Shown: positions 7,772 to 15,998 of the stretch, piece after piece
How positions within the stretch are numbered: the first letter of the stretch is position 1
Layout of the letters: every line of letters starts with the position of its first letter
DNA from: an uncultured Collinsella sp.
Lineage (GTDB): Bacteria > Actinomycetota > Coriobacteriia > Coriobacteriales > Coriobacteriaceae
Assembly: GCA_900544135.1 (NCBI GenBank)
Contig: UQTU01000021.1
Location: forward strand, 1-42,374
Length of the DNA stretch: 42,374 nucleotides
Reading direction: 5' to 3'
Notes under the pieces: generated by a model
Database searches by the model: none
What the model was told of the DNA's origin: nothing
The model's input: only the letters and a program-made list of their open reading frames with translations
Made by a program: the position numbers and the translations under genes

Positions 7772-9984
7772 TTGCGATGCATTTGGGCCGAGCGTGCTTG
7801 CAATACGATGGGTCCAAGCGAATGGGCGGGCTTACTGAACTTTGCTGGCGAACTCGAGGTATTGCATGCGCTGCAGCTTGTCGATCGTCGAGGCGTATGG
7901 GCTGTCTTCAGATTCCAAGTCGTAGCGCAGCCCGTCGGCACCAATATAGCCGGCGACATTGATGGTGGGCACATCTGACCTTGTTGCAAGCAGGGCTTTT
8001 GATAGTCAGTGAGCGGGGCGCCGATCTTATTAAGGGTAATAGCTGCAATCTCGTTTGCCCCGACGGTGTCGTAGACGTTGAGCTCGGTATTGCCGGCGAT
8101 TTCATAGTTGGCCCAGACGAAATAGGTCGACTGATAGATACGGAAAGCGTGGCTTGCCGTATCTTCCTGAGGGTACAGCTCGTCGTTGAGAGTCGTTGCG
8201 GCGCTCGGCTGATGGTCGCCAAAAAAGACAAGAACAACCGGTCTGCCGATATTGCGGAGCTCATTGATAAAGTACTCGAGGTCCCGGTCGGATGCATTGA
8301 TGCAGGTGAGATAGGTATTGAGCGCGCTATTGGCGCCCTCGCTGGCTCCCTCGACCCAATAGTTTGTCAGCTCTTCGGCGGGAACGGTGCCATAGTCGTA
8401 GCCGCCGTGATTTTGCATCGTGACGTCAAAGATGAACTGCGGGGCTTCGTCGGTTCTGAGCAGGTCGAGTATCTTGTCGTAGGTGGCGTAGTCGCATACG
8501 CCGGCATGGTAATAGGGCGCACCTTCGAAATCGCCGATTGAAAGAAAGTCTCCAAAACCCAGCTGCTGATAGTTTTTATCTCGATGGTAGTTGACGGGGT
8601 TTTGCGGGTGCATAGCAGTAGTAGTATACCCAAGCTCTTTAAGGTCCTTTGCCAGGTTGTTGACACTATTCATCTGATACAGCTGATAGGGGATTTTGCC
8701 TAATCCGACAAAGGCCGTTGTCGCTCCGGTCAAAAATTCGAATTCGGAGTTCGCCGTTCCGCCACCGGTGACCGAAGCGAGCATGGTGCCGCGAACAAGT
8801 GTGTCGGGAAGCGAGTTGTAGAATGCGGGACCGGTGTACCCGGCCGCCTGGAGCTGCTCAAAGCACGAAAGGTCGCTAAAACTCTCGTTCATGACGGCAA
8901 CAATCGTCGGCTTGATTTCATTGAACTGGGCAACGGCCGCCGCGCGCTGCTCGCTCGAGCCATACGTGCTGTCGTAGGCGGCGGCGAGCTCCTGTTCGAT
9001 GCTCTGCGCCTCATCGGGCGTATAGTCTTCGGGCTTTTCAATGGGCAACTCGTTGACCATTTCGGTGAACGAAGTGATAAAACCCTGAGACGCATACGTG
9101 GTGATGGGCTGCCAACGGTCAAATCCAAAATCCAGCGACTGCTCCAAGTCGATGTTGGAAAAGCCCAAGAGCCCCACAACGGTCACTAGCAGAAAAGCGC
9201 AGAGGTTAGCGGCGATTGCGGGGAAGACATGGGCGGGCGTACGGAGCTTTCGCGGTCGGATAAGCGAAAGAAGCCCCAGGGAAATCTCCAGCAGGGCGAG
9301 TGAGGTTACGATTCCTGCAGTGAAGGTGAACTCATATCCCTCACTTACTTCCATTGCGGTGCCCAATGCCAAAATGTCGCTCGGCAGGATGGCCTCGCCT
9401 TTAAACGTTATGACGAAGTGCTCGGCAATGCCAAGGGTGCAACAGACGACGGGCACGAGGGCCATGACGCCTCCATGACGCTGTCCCAGCAAATAAAGGG
9501 AGAGCAGAACCGTCGCGAGCAGCCCAACGGAAAACCCGAATGAGTTGGCGGGAATGCGATAGAACGTTTCGTTGCAGGCAATTTCGAGTGAAACGAACGA
9601 GAGCGCTGAAACAGCGGCGATGACAAGGATGTCGCGGCAAATACAGGCAACCGTTCCCGTCGCAAGATCGGTTTGGTCGATAAGTCCCGAAACCAAGGGC
9701 TCGACAAGAAGTATGACGGCGGCAGCACCGAGCGCCGAATAAGAAAGGACCCATAGGGAACAGTCCTCATTTACGAGCAATTGATTCGTAATCCATGCAG
9801 CTACCATGCCGAGCGGGATGAGGAGCATCGCGCACCAAAAGACGCGGGCAATGGGCGGTTTTTCGTTGTGTCTGATTGAAAAATACACGCGCACGACGAC
9901 GGCGGCCACGATAAGGACGGCGATGAATATGGGCAGATTGGCCATGCCACTCGAAGTGATTTCAAGGGGGATATCTTCGGTCAT
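7768..9984 (-). CDS. LTA synthase-like membrane sulfatase, C-terminus frameshifted
   Basis: A predicted phosphoglycerol transferase of the LtaS/alkaline-phosphatase superfamily that would polymerise glycerol-phosphate or related groups outside the membrane. The first about 280 residues hold several membrane segments; the extracellular catalytic domain runs from about 355 to 660. Metal and nucleophile residues match LtaS: Glu367 (MNESFS), Thr410 (GGGTANSEFEFLTG), Asp590-His591 (FFGDHQPS). As written the protein is 738 residues, but after about residue 662 it turns into a Cys/Pro/Ser-rich tail. The next frame encodes a sensible ending (SDVPTINVAGYIGADGLRY...) that stops at 7832. One extra A in the AAAA run (plus 7997-8000) would restore a 717-residue protein. 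The ATG at 9984 follows AGAGGA. Confidence 0.85.
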   Translation of the reverse strand: MTEDIPLEITSSGMANLPIFIAVLIVAAVVVRVYFSIRHNEKPPIARVFWCAMLLIPLGMVAAWITNQLLVNEDCSLWVLSYSALGAAAVILLVEPLVSGLIDQTDLATGTVACICRDILVIAAVSALSFVSLEIACNETFYRIPANSFGFSVGLLATVLLSLYLLGQRHGGVMALVPVVCCTLGIAEHFVITFKGEAILPSDILALGTAMEVSEGYEFTFTAGIVTSLALLEISLGLLSLIRPRKLRTPAHVFPAIAANLCAFLLVTVVGLLGFSNIDLEQSLDFGFDRWQPITTYASQGFITSFTEMVNELPIEKPEDYTPDEAQSIEQELAAAYDSTYGSSEQRAAAVAQFNEIKPTIVAVMNESFSDLSCFEQLQAAGYTGPAFYNSLPDTLVRGTMLASVTGGGTANSEFEFLTGATTAFVGLGKIPYQLYQMNSVNNLAKDLKELGYTTTAMHPQNPVNYHRDKNYQQLGFGDFLSIGDFEGAPYYHAGVCDYATYDKILDLLRTDEAPQFIFDVTMQNHGGYDYGTVPAEELTNYWVEGASEGANSALNTYLTCINASDRDLEYFINELRNIGRPVVLVFFGDHQPSAATTLNDELYPQEDTASHAFRIYQSTYFVWANYEIAGNTELNVYDTVGANEIAAITLNKIGAPLTDYQKPCLQQGQMCPPSMSPAILVPTGCATTWNLKTAHTPRRSTSCSACNTSSSPAKFSKPAHSLGPIVLQARSAQMHRK

Positions 9985-10102
9985 GGACGTTCCTCTGTTA
10001 CAGCAAATTAAGTTCAGTTTTAGATTACTCTAACCTTTCCACGGCATTTCGAGAAACAAAGCACCCGACACGCAAAGCAAAAGGTCTGCGAATCTTGTAT
10101 TA

Positions 10103-10116
10103 CGAACATCTGTGCG
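10103..10116 (+). promoter_or_regulatory. Candidate LexA (SOS) box before uvrA
   Basis: CGAACATCTGTGCG matches the Gram-positive/actinobacterial SOS consensus CGAAC-N4-GTTCG at nine of ten fixed positions. It lies 62 bases before the uvrA start. No similar box was found before uvrB or uvrC. Confidence 0.45.
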
Positions 10117-10177
10117 CGTTGAGTGCGTTAAACTCATCGACAGTGTGATTTGAGGTTATAGGAGGCAAGGAGCTTCC

Positions 10178-13057
10178 ATGTCTGATTCTTCTATCGTTAT
10201 CCGTGGTGCGCGCGAACACAACCTGCGCAATATCGATGTTTCCATCCCGCGCGACGAGCTCGTGGTCATTACCGGTCTTTCGGGCTCGGGCAAGAGCTCG
10301 CTGGCGTTTGACACGATCTATGCCGAGGGTCAGCGTCGCTACGTGGAGAGCCTGTCGAGTTATGCGCGCCAGTTTTTAGGCCAGATGGACAAGCCCGATC
10401 TAGACTCGATCGACGGCCTTTCGCCGGCCGTCTCGATCGATCAGAAGACGACGTCCAAGAATCCGCGCTCGACGGTGGGTACTGTAACTGAGATTTATGA
10501 CTACCTTCGCTTGCTTTTTGCACGCGTGGGCACGCCGCACTGTCCCGAGTGCGGTCGCGTTATCGAGCGCCAGACCACCGACCAGGTCGCCGATAAGGTC
10601 CTGGCAGCGGGAGAGGGTCGTCGTGCGTTTGTGCTGGCACCGGTGGTGCGCGGGCGCAAGGGCGAATATGCCAAGCTGTTTGAGGACCTGCGTGCGGAGG
10701 GCTTTAGCCGTGTGCGCGTCGACGGCGAGGTGCGCTCGCTTGACGACCCGATCGACCTGGACAAGAAGTTCAAACACGACATTGAGGTCGTGGTCGACCG
10801 TATCGTGATTCGAGAGAACTCCCTGGGTCGCATTGCCGAGTCCGTTGAGCAGGCGACGGCACTGGCGCACGGTAACGTGAACGTGTACATGCTGCCCGAG
10901 CGCGACGCTCCCGAGGGAACCGAGGGCGAGCTGCTGGAGTATTCGCTGGCACTGGCGTGCCCGGAGCACGGGCATTCCATCGACGACCTGCAGCCGCGCG
11001 ATTTCTCGTTCAACGCGCCCTATGGTGCATGTCCCGAGTGCGATGGCCTGGGCTTTAAAAAGACAGTCGATGCCGAGGCGCTGATTGAAGACCCCTCAAA
11101 GTCGATTGCCGACGGAGTCTTTGGCAGCCTGTTCGGCAATTCCAACTATTATCCGCAGATTTTTGCTGCGGTCTGCAAACACTTTAAGGTGAGTGCCGAT
11201 ACGCCATGGGAGGACCTGCCCCCGCGGGTGCGTCGTGCGTTTTTGGATGGCATGGGCGACAAGAAGATTTCGGTGGACTATCAAAAGCTCGACGGTCGTC
11301 GCAGCCAGTGGGACACCAAGTTTTCGGGCGTGCGCAATATCCTGTACGAGCGCTATACCGAGACGACCAACGAGAACACTAAGGCGCGCCTGGAGAAGTA
11401 CATTCGCGAGGAGCCGTGTTCGAGCTGCCATGGTGCTCGCCTGCGCCCCGAGATGCTCGCCGTCACCGTGGGCGGCAAGTCCATTTATGAGGTTTGCTGC
11501 CTGTCGTGCCGCGAGTCGCTCGAGTTTTTTGAGGACCTTGAGCTCACCGAGCGTCAACAATTCATCGGCGGTCGTATCGTCAAGGAAATCCTGGAACGCT
11601 TGCGTTTTCTGGTTGATGTCGGCCTTGATTATCTGACGCTCGATCGTGCTTCGGCGACGCTTTCCGGCGGTGAGGCGCAACGCATTCGCCTGGCTACGCA
11701 GATCGGTGCGGGCCTCATGGGCGTTCTCTATATTCTGGACGAGCCTTCGATTGGTCTTCACCAGCGCGACAACGAGCGGCTGATTAAGACACTCGAGCGC
11801 CTGCGCGATATCGGCAACACCGTTATCGTCGTTGAACACGATGAGGACACGATTCGCGCTGCCGACTATGTGATCGATATGGGGCCAGGCGCGGGCGTCA
11901 ACGGCGGGCACGTGGTCGCCGCGGGAACGCCCGCTGACATCATGGCGTGCCCCGAATCAATGACGGGTGCCTATCTGACCGGCAAGCGAATGATTCGAGT
12001 TCCCAATGAACGCCGCAACCCCGGACGTGGCTGTCTTAAGATTACGGGAGCATGTGCCAACAACCTCAAAAACGTTACCGCCAAGATTGAGTTTGGCACG
12101 CTTACCGTCGTAACCGGCGTATCGGGATCGGGAAAGAGTTCCTTGGTCACCGATACGATTGCGCCTGCCCTCACCAACGCTATCCATCGCTCTACGCGTC
12201 CCGTGGGCCCGTTCAAAAAAATCGACGGTATCGAGTGCATCGATAAGGTGATCGATATTGATCAGTCGCCAATCGGCCGTACGCCGCGGTCGAATCCCGC
12301 TACCTATATTGGTTTGTGGGACGACCTGCGTGCGCTGTTTGCGAGCACGCCGGAGTCGAAGGCGCGTGGCTACTCGCCGGGACGCTTCTCCTTTAATGTG
12401 AGCGGCGGACGCTGCGAGGCGTGCAAGGGCGACGGCCAGATCAAGATTGAGATGCACTTTCTTCCCGATATTTATGTTCCCTGCGAGGCTTGTGGCGGCA
12501 AGCGCTATAACCGCGAGACGCTCGAGGTTACCTATCGTGGCAAGACTATCTCGGACGTACTTGACATGAGCGTGGCCGAGGCACTGGCTTTCTTTGGGAA
12601 TATTCCGCAGATCAAGCGAAAGCTTCAAACCCTGTATGACGTCGGCCTAGGTTATGTGAGCTTGGGCCAGCCCGCCACGACGCTCTCGGGTGGTGAGGCG
12701 CAGCGCGTAAAGCTCGCCAAGGAGCTTCATCGTCGCCAGACAGGCAAGACGTTCTACATTTTGGACGAGCCCACAACCGGCCTCCATTTTGAGGATGTTC
12801 GTCAGCTGCTCGACGTGTTGCAACGCCTGGTCGATGCGGGCAACACGGTTCTGGTGATCGAGCACAACCTTGATGTCATCAAGGTTGCCGACCGCCTGAT
12901 CGATATGGGCCCCGAGGGCGGCAATGGCGGCGGAACCGTCGTGGTCTCAGGCACGCCGGAGCAAGTCGCGGCATGTTCGCAGAGCTACACGGGCAAGTTC
13001 TTGGCGCCGTTGCTCAAGCGTGACCGTGAGCGTCAGGCGCAGCTCGACGCACAGTAA
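10178..13057 (+). CDS. uvrA: Excinuclease ABC subunit A
   Basis: UvrA is the ABC-type ATPase dimer that first detects bulky DNA lesions and loads UvrB. The 959-residue protein has two nucleotide-binding halves. The first has Walker A GLSGSGKSSLAFDT and, later, signature LSGGEAQR; the second has GVSGSGKSSLVTDT and its own LSGGEAQR. Zinc-binding Cys pairs are visible: CPECGR in the N-terminal half, CPECDG and CSSCHG in the middle, and CEACKGDG with CEACGGKRY in the C-terminal half. Start ATG at 10178 follows an AGGAGGCAAGGAG site. The 193-base gap to the divergent sulfatase gene must hold promoters for both; a LexA-like box lies in it. A hairpin at 13078 ends the transcript. Confidence 0.98.
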   Translation: MSDSSIVIRGAREHNLRNIDVSIPRDELVVITGLSGSGKSSLAFDTIYAEGQRRYVESLSSYARQFLGQMDKPDLDSIDGLSPAVSIDQKTTSKNPRSTVGTVTEIYDYLRLLFARVGTPHCPECGRVIERQTTDQVADKVLAAGEGRRAFVLAPVVRGRKGEYAKLFEDLRAEGFSRVRVDGEVRSLDDPIDLDKKFKHDIEVVVDRIVIRENSLGRIAESVEQATALAHGNVNVYMLPERDAPEGTEGELLEYSLALACPEHGHSIDDLQPRDFSFNAPYGACPECDGLGFKKTVDAEALIEDPSKSIADGVFGSLFGNSNYYPQIFAAVCKHFKVSADTPWEDLPPRVRRAFLDGMGDKKISVDYQKLDGRRSQWDTKFSGVRNILYERYTETTNENTKARLEKYIREEPCSSCHGARLRPEMLAVTVGGKSIYEVCCLSCRESLEFFEDLELTERQQFIGGRIVKEILERLRFLVDVGLDYLTLDRASATLSGGEAQRIRLATQIGAGLMGVLYILDEPSIGLHQRDNERLIKTLERLRDIGNTVIVVEHDEDTIRAADYVIDMGPGAGVNGGHVVAAGTPADIMACPESMTGAYLTGKRMIRVPNERRNPGRGCLKITGACANNLKNVTAKIEFGTLTVVTGVSGSGKSSLVTDTIAPALTNAIHRSTRPVGPFKKIDGIECIDKVIDIDQSPIGRTPRSNPATYIGLWDDLRALFASTPESKARGYSPGRFSFNVSGGRCEACKGDGQIKIEMHFLPDIYVPCEACGGKRYNRETLEVTYRGKTISDVLDMSVAEALAFFGNIPQIKRKLQTLYDVGLGYVSLGQPATTLSGGEAQRVKLAKELHRRQTGKTFYILDEPTTGLHFEDVRQLLDVLQRLVDAGNTVLVIEHNLDVIKVADRLIDMGPEGGNGGGTVVVSGTPEQVAACSQSYTGKFLAPLLKRDRERQAQLDAQ

Positions 13058-13077
13058 AGAGACGTTGTAGTACCGAC

Positions 13078-13116
13078 GCGCCACCGATTCCTTCTGATTC
13101 GGTGGCGCTTCTGTGT
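13078..13116 (+). terminator. Terminator-like hairpin after uvrA
   Basis: Perfect 10-bp stem (13078-13087 with 13099-13108), 11-base loop, followed by TTCTGTGTGT. The T tract is weak, so termination may be partial. Confidence 0.6.
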
Positions 13117-13147
13117 GTCGAGATGGCATATGCGGCGGAATTGGCCC

Positions 13148-13153
13148 TATACT
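13148..13153 (+). promoter_or_regulatory. Candidate -10 element for the ybaK-murJ-uvrC operon
   Basis: TATACT 38 bases before the deacylase start and just after the uvrA hairpin. No strong -35 is seen. Confidence 0.4.
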
Positions 13154-13190
13154 TAATCCTTACGTCGCTCTGCGAGGGAAAGGATGTGCC

Positions 13191-13691
13191 ATGGCAAAGG
13201 CTGTTAAGACGTCAAAAACCAATGCGATGCGCGAGCTGGAAAGCGCCGGCATCTCCTATGTTCTCCATACGTACGAAGACGATGGCGACGAATCGTCGGG
13301 GCTGGGCGTCGCGATTTCCGAGCAGCTTGGCGAGGAGCCCGGTCAGGGATTTAAGACCCTGGTCTGCACGACGCCGTCCAACGACCATGTCGTGTGCTGC
13401 ATTCCCGTTGCCGACGAGCTCGACCTCAAGGCCGCCGCGCGCGCCGCAGGCGAAAAGTCGCTGACCATGATGCATGTCAAAGATTTGCTTGCCGCGACGG
13501 GGTATGTCCGCGGCGGTTGCAGTCCGGTCGGTATGAAAAAACGCTTCCGGACTCTGATCGATGAGACATGCGTCCTTTGGGATACCATTTTTATCTCGGG
13601 TGGCAAGCGCGGCTATCAGCTTGAGCTTGCTCCCGATGACTTAGTTGCATTTTGCGGGGCGACGGTTGCCCCGATCACGAGAGAGGACTGA
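13191..13691 (+). CDS. ybaK: YbaK/EbsC-family Cys-tRNA(Pro) deacylase
   Basis: A trans-acting editing hydrolase that removes cysteine mischarged onto tRNA(Pro). The 166-residue protein has the YbaK fold order: an N-terminal helix with NAMRELESAGISY, a GFKTLVC segment with the conserved Lys at about residue 60, a VADELDLKAAARA stretch, and GGCSPVGMKKR, the substrate-pocket loop of the family. The ATG at 13191 is chosen over an upstream in-frame ATG at 13113 because GGGAAAGGA lies just before it. It is the first gene of a plus-strand run with murJ 3 bases downstream and uvrC after that. Confidence 0.88.
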   Translation: MAKAVKTSKTNAMRELESAGISYVLHTYEDDGDESSGLGVAISEQLGEEPGQGFKTLVCTTPSNDHVVCCIPVADELDLKAAARAAGEKSLTMMHVKDLLAATGYVRGGCSPVGMKKRFRTLIDETCVLWDTIFISGGKRGYQLELAPDDLVAFCGATVAPITRED

Positions 13692-13694
13692 GCG

Positions 13695-15998
13695 ATGCCG
13701 CAGGAAGAATCAAAGCGCGGAGCTCACTTTGCAAAAGGGTCGGCTCCTCAGACGCCCGCGCCCGAGGCCGCTTCGTTCGATAACGAGATTCGAAACGCCT
13801 GGTCCGCTGCCGCTGACCCGGGCGAGACGGCCGTGTACTTGCGTGCCGCCGGTGCCGGCACGGCACTTCCCCGTACGGTTCTTTCTTCGGCTCGTCCCGA
13901 TGAGACGGCTGTCTTTTTGGCCGCCGCTCAATCGAGCGCCAGCGTGATGCCGATCGCCTCCGAGGCTCCTCGTGCGCCGCGTCCCGATGAGACGGCGGTG
14001 TTTTTGATGGCAGCCCAGGGAAAGAGCACACCGCAGAGCGCTCCTGCCGCTCATTCCGCCAAGCCCACGGCTCATGATGATGGCGAACCGCTTCTTTCGG
14101 ATGACGAATGGTCGCCGCTTGGTTCGACCGATCCCGTCGAGGGCGTGGCCATCGACGGTGATGACGACTGGGACCCTCTGTCGTTTTCTGCCCGAACCGT
14201 CGCCGCCAATGAAGTTGACACGGTGTTTGGCGACCATGCCATATTCGATGATGATGCCGTATCCGGTAACAACATGCCGAACAGCGATGACGCCGCACCT
14301 GCTGATGACGCCGTTTTGGTTGACGATCCCTTTGCGATGACCGGCTCCTTTGCCGTCGTGGACGATTTGCCGCCACAAGATGAGGTTTATGAGGACTCTC
14401 AGGACGACGTAGACGATATGGGTTCGTCGGACTACTCCACGGTTGGTCGTTCTGCTGGCCTTATGACCGTGCTGACCATCGTGTCGCGTGTCACCGGGTT
14501 TATCCGCACGTGGGCCATGGCGGCCGCCATCGGTATGTCGCTGCTCTCGTCCTCCTATCAGGTTGCCAACAACCTGCCCAACATGCTCTACGAGCTCGTG
14601 ATGGGCGGCATGCTCGTTACGGCGTTTTTGCCGGTGTATATGGGTGTGAGGCGCGAGCAGGGTCGCGAGGCATCGAACGAGTATGTCGGCAACCTGCTTG
14701 GTATTCTGCTTCTGCTGCTGGGCGGTATCTCGCTGCTGGGCACCGTGTTTGCTCCCGGCTTTATTTGGACGCAGTCGTTCCTTTCGGGCGATGGTGGCAG
14801 CATGGATACCGCTGCGTTCATGTTCCGCTTCTTTGCTATTCAAATTCTGTTTTATGGCTTGGGCTCGGTGTTCTCGGGCGTTCTCAACGCACACCGCGAC
14901 TATTTCTGGTCGACGTTTGCCCCGGTTCTCAACAATGTCATCGTCATCGCCAGCTTTATGGGCTTTGCTCCCGTGTCTGCACAATTTGGCGAGCAGGCCG
15001 GTATTATCTTGATCGCAGTTGGTACGACCCTCGGCGTCTTTGTCCAGATGGCCTGCCAGATTCCCGCGCTTGGCAAGCATGGCGTGCATCCTCATATCCA
15101 TATCGACTTTAAGGATCCCGCGCTGCGACAGACGATCGCGCTTGGTATCCCGACGCTGCTCGCCACGGTGTGCATGTTTGTCTCGACCTCCATTACCAAT
15201 GCCGCCGCGCTGGTGGTGCAGCCCGAGACCGGCCCTTCCGTCATCGCATATGCGCGCCTGTGGTACACATTGCCCTATGCGCTGATCGCCGCCTCGCTTT
15301 CGACGGCACTCTATACCGAACTCTCTCACGATGCGCAGGAGAAGGATTACGACAGCGTCCGCACGGGCATTTCGCGCGGTGTCGCCCAGATGCTCTTCTT
15401 CCTGATTCCGTTTGCGATGTATCTGATCGTCTTCGCCCGTCCGCTCAACATGATCTACTGCGCCGGCAAGTTCGATGAATCCGGTGTGGCGCTGGTGTCG
15501 GAGTTCCTTATCTATCTGGCACTTTCCCTGCCGTTCTACGGCGTGGTCGTGCTGATGCAGAAGAGCTTCTCGGCCCTGCTCGATATGAAACCTTATAGCC
15601 GCTATTGCCTGTACTCCGCTATCGGCCAGGCCGGTTCGGTGCTGCTGTTTGGCGTGGTGCTGGGCTACGGTATGCCGGCAATTGCGCTTTCGTACGTCGT
15701 TGACTACGTGGTCTTGGTCGGATGCTCACTGTGGTGGCTGCGCCGTCGTCTGCATGGCCTTCAGGTCAAGTCTATCCTGCATGGCGGTTTCTTCGGCCTA
15801 CTGTTCGGTGGCTTGGGCGCTGCCGCGGGCGCCGGCGTCATGTGGGCACTTGAGCACTTTGTCGGAGCGCTTGGCAGCTCGATCCTCATTACCCTGGGCT
15901 ACGTTTGTGTTGCAGGCGTCGTCTCGCTCGCTGTAACTTTTGGTCTTGCCTTCGTCTTTAAGATGCCCGAGGTCTCGGCGCTGCTTCGTCGCAAGTAG
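13695..15998 (+). CDS. murJ: Lipid II flippase MurJ with long N-terminal extension
   Basis: The 767-residue protein has two parts. Residues about 253-767 are a MurJ/MviN flippase: many membrane segments from GLMTVLTIVSRVTGFIRTW onward, with the conserved NNLPNMLYELVMGGML segment. It moves lipid II to the outer face for cell-wall synthesis. Residues 1-250 are acidic, low in hydrophobics and probably disordered. They carry three copies of [GD]ETAV[YF]L (Thr45, Thr71, Thr100) and two of DD[ED]W[SD]PL (about 136-142 and 156-162). MurJ is usually about 500-550 residues, so the extension is unusual. In mycobacteria MviN has a C-terminal regulatory extension that binds FhaA after threonine phosphorylation; this may be an N-terminal counterpart. 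The ATG at 13695 follows GAGAGGACTGAG. Confidence 0.93.
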   Translation: MPQEESKRGAHFAKGSAPQTPAPEAASFDNEIRNAWSAAADPGETAVYLRAAGAGTALPRTVLSSARPDETAVFLAAAQSSASVMPIASEAPRAPRPDETAVFLMAAQGKSTPQSAPAAHSAKPTAHDDGEPLLSDDEWSPLGSTDPVEGVAIDGDDDWDPLSFSARTVAANEVDTVFGDHAIFDDDAVSGNNMPNSDDAAPADDAVLVDDPFAMTGSFAVVDDLPPQDEVYEDSQDDVDDMGSSDYSTVGRSAGLMTVLTIVSRVTGFIRTWAMAAAIGMSLLSSSYQVANNLPNMLYELVMGGMLVTAFLPVYMGVRREQGREASNEYVGNLLGILLLLLGGISLLGTVFAPGFIWTQSFLSGDGGSMDTAAFMFRFFAIQILFYGLGSVFSGVLNAHRDYFWSTFAPVLNNVIVIASFMGFAPVSAQFGEQAGIILIAVGTTLGVFVQMACQIPALGKHGVHPHIHIDFKDPALRQTIALGIPTLLATVCMFVSTSITNAAALVVQPETGPSVIAYARLWYTLPYALIAASLSTALYTELSHDAQEKDYDSVRTGISRGVAQMLFFLIPFAMYLIVFARPLNMIYCAGKFDESGVALVSEFLIYLALSLPFYGVVVLMQKSFSALLDMKPYSRYCLYSAIGQAGSVLLFGVVLGYGMPAIALSYVVDYVVLVGCSLWWLRRRLHGLQVKSILHGGFFGLLFGGLGAAAGAGVMWALEHFVGALGSSILITLGYVCVAGVVSLAVTFGLAFVFKMPEVSALLRRK
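13815..14018 (+). repeat. Three ETAV[YF]L repeats in the MurJ extension
   Basis: Residues 41-50 DPGETAVYLR, 67-79 RPDETAVFLAAAQ and 96-108 RPDETAVFLMAAQ. Spacing is about 26-29 residues. The second and third copies are identical at 12 of 13 positions. Confidence 0.9.
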
